A DNA stretch of 9,461 bases from Candidatus Solibacter sp. (GTDB taxonomy: Bacteria > Acidobacteriota > Terriglobia > Bryobacterales > Bryobacteraceae), in contig JADGNT010000138.1 in the NCBI GenBank assembly GCA_017883345.1, forward strand, positions 1-9,461, given 5' to 3'. Below are positions 6,694-9,461 of the stretch, piece by piece. Position 1 is the first letter of the stretch; each line of letters opens with the position of its first letter. The position numbers and the translations under genes were made by a program. Below the pieces are notes generated by a model. The model was not told the origin of the DNA and made no database searches. It was given only the letters and a program-made list of their open reading frames with translations.

Positions 6694-8140
6694 ATTGTTT
6701 CCTCGGAACGTTTTCGAAGGCATCGGCGAGCCGGAACATGGTGGTCTCGTCGAAGTGCTTCGTCAAGATTTGCATCCCCACCGGCAGTCCTTCGGCGGTA
6801 TTCCCGCACGGTACGCTCATGCACGGTATGCCGGCCAGACTTCCGGTAATGGTAAAAATGTCGGAGAGGTACATGGCCAGCGGGTCGTCGACTTTCTCTC
6901 CCAGCTTGAAAGCCGGGAACGGAGAAACCGGCGCCACGATGGCATCCACCTCTTGAAACGCGTTGGCAAAATCGCGCGCGATCAGCGTGCGCACCTTCTG
7001 CGCTTTCAAGTAGTACGCTTCATAGTATCCCGCACTGAGTACATAAGTTCCCAGCATGATGCGGCGCTTGCACTCGGCCCCGAACCCCTCGCCGCGTGTG
7101 TTGCGATACATATCGGAAAGCGTGTCGGAGGCCAGCGATCGGGAAGTGTATCGAACCCCATCATACCGGGCCAGGTTAGAGCTGGCCTCGGCGGTAGCGA
7201 TGATGTAGTAACACGCGATGGCGTACTCCGTAGCCGGCATACCGATCTCGCGGACCTCGCACCCCAGGGCCTGCAATTGGGCCACGCCCTTGGAGATCAA
7301 GTCGCCGGTTTCGCTCGTCAATTGTTTTAGATACTCGACGGGCAGTCCAAGCTTCAAGCCTTTTACGTCACGCGTCAGGTGTGCGGAATAGTCCGGCACC
7401 GGGGCCTCCGCCGAGGTGGAATCCCGCGGATCGCGCCCGCCGATCACACCCAGCACCGTCGCCGCGTCCTTCACGCTGCGCGCGAACGGGCCAATGTGAT
7501 CCAGCGAACTGGCGAAGGCCGTCAGCCCGTAACGCGAAACCCTCCCGTAAGTCGGCGTCACACCCACCACGCCGCAGAAGGAGGCCGGCTGCCGGATGGA
7601 TCCGCCCGTGTCGCTGCCCAGCGACACCACCGCCGTACCCTGTGCCACCACCGCCGCCGATCCGCCGCTCGATCCGCCCGGCACGCGATCGAGCGCCACC
7701 GGATTGCGCACCGGTCCGAACGCCGAGTTCTCGTTCGACGATCCCATGGCGAACTCGTCGCAATTCGTCTTGCCCAGAATCACCCCGCCGGCCTGCTCGA
7801 TGCGCATCACGGCAGTGGCATCGTAGGGCGGGATGTACTCCGCCAGCAGGCGCGAGCCGCAAGTGGTCTTCACGCCCTTGGTGACGATCACGTCCTTGAC
7901 CGCGATAGGTACGCCGCCCAGCGCCCCCGGATCTTCGCCACGCGCGATCCGTTCATCCACGCGCTGTGCCGCCGCCATGGCGCGCTCCGGGCAAAGGCGC
8001 AGGTAGGCGTTGGTCTTCGGATTCTCGGCTTCGGCGAAGCGCAGCGCAGCGGCGGCCAGTTCGCTGGCGCTGAATTCGCGCGCGAGCAGGGCCTGCCGCA
8101 CGCGATCGATGGTCAGGGAGGGAATATCCATGCTATCCAT
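6692..8140 (-). CDS. gatA: Asp-tRNA(Asn)/Glu-tRNA(Gln) amidotransferase subunit A
   Basis: The 482-residue amidase-signature enzyme releases ammonia from glutamine or asparagine; GatB uses it to turn misacylated Glu-tRNA(Gln) or Asp-tRNA(Asn) into the correct amide. The Lys/cis-Ser/Ser triad is complete: Lys82 (PIAVKDV), Ser157 (PGGSSGGSA) and Ser181 (GSDTGGSIRQPA), with the same 75- and 24-residue spacing as S. aureus GatA. LGKTNCDEFAMGSSNE (122-137) and the C-terminal GLPVGMQI are also typical. The ATG at 8140 is 9 nt after the gatC stop with no clear ribosome-binding site, so re-initiation is likely; ATG at 8131 is an equally plausible start (three residues shorter). gatB is not in the window and must lie elsewhere. 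Confidence 0.97.
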   Translation of the reverse strand: MDSMDIPSLTIDRVRQALLAREFSASELAAAALRFAEAENPKTNAYLRLCPERAMAAAQRVDERIARGEDPGALGGVPIAVKDVIVTKGVKTTCGSRLLAEYIPPYDATAVMRIEQAGGVILGKTNCDEFAMGSSNENSAFGPVRNPVALDRVPGGSSGGSAAVVAQGTAVVSLGSDTGGSIRQPASFCGVVGVTPTYGRVSRYGLTAFASSLDHIGPFARSVKDAATVLGVIGGRDPRDSTSAEAPVPDYSAHLTRDVKGLKLGLPVEYLKQLTSETGDLISKGVAQLQALGCEVREIGMPATEYAIACYYIIATAEASSNLARYDGVRYTSRSLASDTLSDMYRNTRGEGFGAECKRRIMLGTYVLSAGYYEAYYLKAQKVRTLIARDFANAFQEVDAIVAPVSPFPAFKLGEKVDDPLAMYLSDIFTITGSLAGIPCMSVPCGNTAEGLPVGMQILTKHFDETTMFRLADAFENVPRKQ

Positions 8141-8149
8141 GGCGCGTAT

Positions 8150-8449
8150 TTAACGTTCGATGACTTTCGGTACTTTGAAATAGCCGGCGCCGGGTTGCGG
8201 AGCGTTGGCCAACGCCGCCTGGTTGCCCAACGGAGCCACCGGCACGTCGGCGCGCAGGGTGGCCGTTTCCCCGGCTTCGAAGAGCACCTGCGTCATGGGT
8301 TCGACGCCCGAGGTGTCCACTTCGTTGAGCCGGTCCATATGTTCCAGAATGCCGTCGAGATCCGTCCGCAGTTTGCCGATTTCCCCGTCGGTGAGCGTCA
8401 GATTGGCCAACCCCGCGACGTAGCGAACTTCCTTTTCGGTAATCTTCAC
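8150..8449 (-). CDS. gatC: Asp-tRNA(Asn)/Glu-tRNA(Gln) amidotransferase subunit C
   Basis: The small 99-residue GatC wraps the GatA-GatB interface and stabilises the complex. Recognisable features are the N-terminal ITEKEVRYVAGLANLTLTD, the amphipathic helix LRTDLDGILEHMDRL (27-41), the conserved VDTSGVEPM (44-52) and the LRADVP segment. The GTG at 8449 is chosen because it shares GTGA with the stop of the upstream DUF721 gene, has AAGG 7 nt upstream, and gives the normal family length. The open frame extends to 8779, but that part is a shadow of dciA. The GTG start and 4-nt overlap suggest its translation is coupled to dciA. Confidence 0.94.
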   Translation of the reverse strand: MKITEKEVRYVAGLANLTLTDGEIGKLRTDLDGILEHMDRLNEVDTSGVEPMTQVLFEAGETATLRADVPVAPLGNQAALANAPQPGAGYFKVPKVIER

Positions 8450-8847
8450 GCTTGTGCCTTTTTCCGCGAAAGCTTGTAGAGATCGCGCATCACCGGGTCG
8501 GCGATGGCATCGGCGTCGTCCGCCGGGAGCGCCGGCATCGCCTGGCGCGCCATCACCGGTTCGCGCCGCCGCGGCACGATGCGGAATTCCAGGTCTTCCA
8601 CCAAGCCTCGCCCCAGCGTCTTTTCCAGATTGTTCAGGATGTGCGGAGTCAGGGCGAACAACTGGCGCTGCCAGGTATGGTCCTCGACTTCGACCACCAG
8701 GCGGGTGCGCACCAGTTTCGCCGGCCGGGTATGCCCAGCGATCTTCTTGCCCACGGCTTCGGGCCACGCCGCGCAACACAGTTGTTCGGGCGTGATCGCA
8801 TCGCCGGACAGTCTCAGTCCCCGGATGAGCTTGCTGGCGCGTTCCAT
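8446..8847 (-). CDS. dciA: DUF721 protein, DciA-like replicative helicase loader
   Basis: The 133-residue protein matches the DUF721 pattern: WPEAVGKKIAGHTRPAKL (28-45) followed by TRLVVEVEDHTWQRQLFAL (48-66) and a helix LNNLEKTLG. In other bacteria DciA is the ancestral partner that helps load DnaB at replication forks, in genomes without DnaC/DnaI. That function is carried over by family here; divergent DUF721 members can be nucleic-acid-binding proteins of unknown role. The C-terminal third is Arg/Asp-rich and probably flexible. The ATG at 8847 has no good ribosome-binding site and I see no clear promoter. It leads the dciA-gatC-gatA-sod set, with a 4-nt overlap into gatC. Confidence 0.82.
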   Translation of the reverse strand: MERASKLIRGLRLSGDAITPEQLCCAAWPEAVGKKIAGHTRPAKLVRTRLVVEVEDHTWQRQLFALTPHILNNLEKTLGRGLVEDLEFRIVPRRREPVMARQAMPALPADDADAIADPVMRDLYKLSRKKAQA

Positions 8848-8919
8848 GGTAGGCAGGAACTTGATTTTATCACGTAGGGTCGGGAGGGCTGGGGGATTGG
8901 TGGTGCGATGGTTAAGTGC

Positions 8920-9067
8920 TTAACCGTTTTGGGGACACGACGAACGGGGAGCGTATCCCGCAGGGCAAACCCTGGGACAGACAGCGAATTTCCGGCAAAG
9001 AGCGCCGGAAATTCATGTCAGTCCCGGGTTTGCGGCGTATTTCGGCCCACCGCCCCAAAACGGTTAA
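8920..9067. repeat. Nested palindrome of about 148 bp (MITE/REP-like) upstream of dciA
   Basis: This element occupies most of the 247-bp gap between dciA and the beta-propeller gene. Outer arms of 15 nt at 8920-8934 and 9053-9067 are perfect reverse complements (TTAACCGTTTTGGGG / CCCCAAAACGGTTAA). Inside, a second stem pairs 8965-8996 with 9004-9033 around a 7-nt loop; it contains GCAAACCC, GGGACnGACA and GAATTTCCGGC and has only a few mismatches or bulges. A short perfect palindrome GTTAAGTGCTTAAC (8911-8924) abuts the left end. The frames I could read across it give no protein-like sequence. This architecture resembles a small non-autonomous element or a REP-type unit moved by a partner transposase encoded elsewhere (inference). 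Confidence 0.88.
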
Positions 9068-9087
9068 CCACCCGAGGCGGCGGAGGC

Positions 9088-9109
9088 CCGGCCGTTAATT
9101 CACGGCCGG
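9088..9109. other. Small hairpin over the stop of the beta-propeller gene
   Basis: An 8-bp perfect GC-rich stem, CCGGCCGT / ACGGCCGG with a 6-nt loop, spans the last codons and TAA of the minus-strand gene. No T-run follows on either strand, so it may be a weak or Rho-aided end signal, or simply GC-rich coding sequence. Confidence 0.35.
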
Positions 9110-9461
9110 CGCCGGGACGAAGACCAGCCCGCGTTCGGACGCCGTATCGAGCAGCCAAAGGGGCTCGCTGCCCAGTTCATTGAGGCGGAAGACGGAGCCC
9201 ATCGGAATCAGCGCCGACGGTGCGCAATCGCAGGCCAGCGCGGAACGGTCGCCGGTGGCCACCTGGATGGTGGTCACGGCCCGGCCAGTCGCGCTGGCCA
9301 CGAAAAGCTTTTGCCCGTCGGGTGAAAACGCCAGCGCGCTAGGCGTCTCGATTGCATCGAAGGAGCGCTCGGTGGCTGCGCCGGCGATGTCCTGGAATAG
9401 AATCAACTTACCGCTGGAAATGACGGCGGCGTCGTGACCGCCCGGCGCAAAGGCGGCGAGT
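9095..9461 (-). CDS. Partial beta-propeller-like protein, C-terminus only
   Basis: The last 121 residues of a minus-strand gene that is open to the right edge; the start is outside the window. The sequence holds SALAFSPDGQKLFVASATGRAVTTIQVATGD, a blade signature of YVTN/NHL/WD-type beta-propellers, preceded by a related FAPGGHDAAV and followed by a degenerate last blade (PLWLLDTASERGLVFVPA). The apparent start at 9406 (TTG) is only the first start-like codon; coding-quality sequence continues upstream of it. Secreted or periplasmic surface proteins of this kind are common in Acidobacteriota, but no signal peptide can be judged because the N-terminus is missing. It faces the same way as dciA but is separated from it by the 148-bp palindrome, so a shared transcript is doubtful. 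Confidence 0.75.
   Translation of the reverse strand, partial: LAAFAPGGHDAAVISSGKLILFQDIAGAATERSFDAIETPSALAFSPDGQKLFVASATGRAVTTIQVATGDRSALACDCAPSALIPMGSVFRLNELGSEPLWLLDTASERGLVFVPAPAVN

Noticed and set aside
8450..8779. N-terminal extension of GatC.
   Set aside because: It would triple the size of a family of about 100 residues and overlaps dciA; the GTG at 8449 is well supported.
8920..9067. A CRISPR repeat or tRNA-like structure in the dciA upstream gap.
   Set aside because: No regularly spaced direct repeats and no cloverleaf or anticodon features; the pairing is that of nested inverted repeats.

Overview
The window is GC-rich, densely coded bacterial chromosome. Its gene order (dciA-gatC-gatA with gatB absent), the gene content and several long dispersed-type palindromes fit an Acidobacteriota-like soil bacterium of the Solibacter/Bryobacter kind. 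That placement is inferred from general knowledge of such genomes, not from a database search. No rRNA, tRNA, CRISPR array, transposase, integrase or phage gene is visible, and no gap between genes exceeds 300 bases.

Layout, left to right. (1) At 31-1634 on the minus strand, a GmhA/DiaA-like SIS sugar-phosphate protein is followed by a polytopic LPG-synthase/UPF0104-type membrane protein. The two overlap by 4 nt (GTGA). (2) At 1726-3609 on the plus strand, diverging from the SIS gene, lies a complete glutamine-dependent asparagine synthetase (AsnB). These three genes resemble the mix found in surface-polysaccharide loci. (3) A 67-bp palindrome (3601-3667) covers the end of asnB in the convergent gap. 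(4) At 3678-5956 on the minus strand, a soluble pyridine nucleotide transhydrogenase (SthA) is followed by an unusual ROK-fold protein. (5) A second long palindrome (5981-6054) separates them from the next group. (6) At 6077-8847 on the minus strand, dciA (DUF721), gatC, gatA and a Mn-type superoxide dismutase are packed with overlaps or 9-nt gaps. (7) A third, nested palindrome of about 148 bp (8920-9067) fills the next gap. (8) At 9095-9461 on the minus strand is the C-terminal part of a beta-propeller-like protein that runs off the edge.

The dciA-gatC-gatA-sod group joins replication-helicase loading, tRNA-dependent amidation and superoxide removal in one probable transcript. The sthA-ROK pair joins NAD(P)H balancing with a sugar-kinase-fold protein. 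Most genes are ordinary housekeeping genes. The points most worth a second look are sthA, which has no ATG/GTG/TTG start able to keep its FAD-binding motif; the ROK protein with eroded ATP-binding motifs; and three unrelated long palindromes in three of the four real intergenic gaps. I found no clear evidence of a new defence or mobile system.
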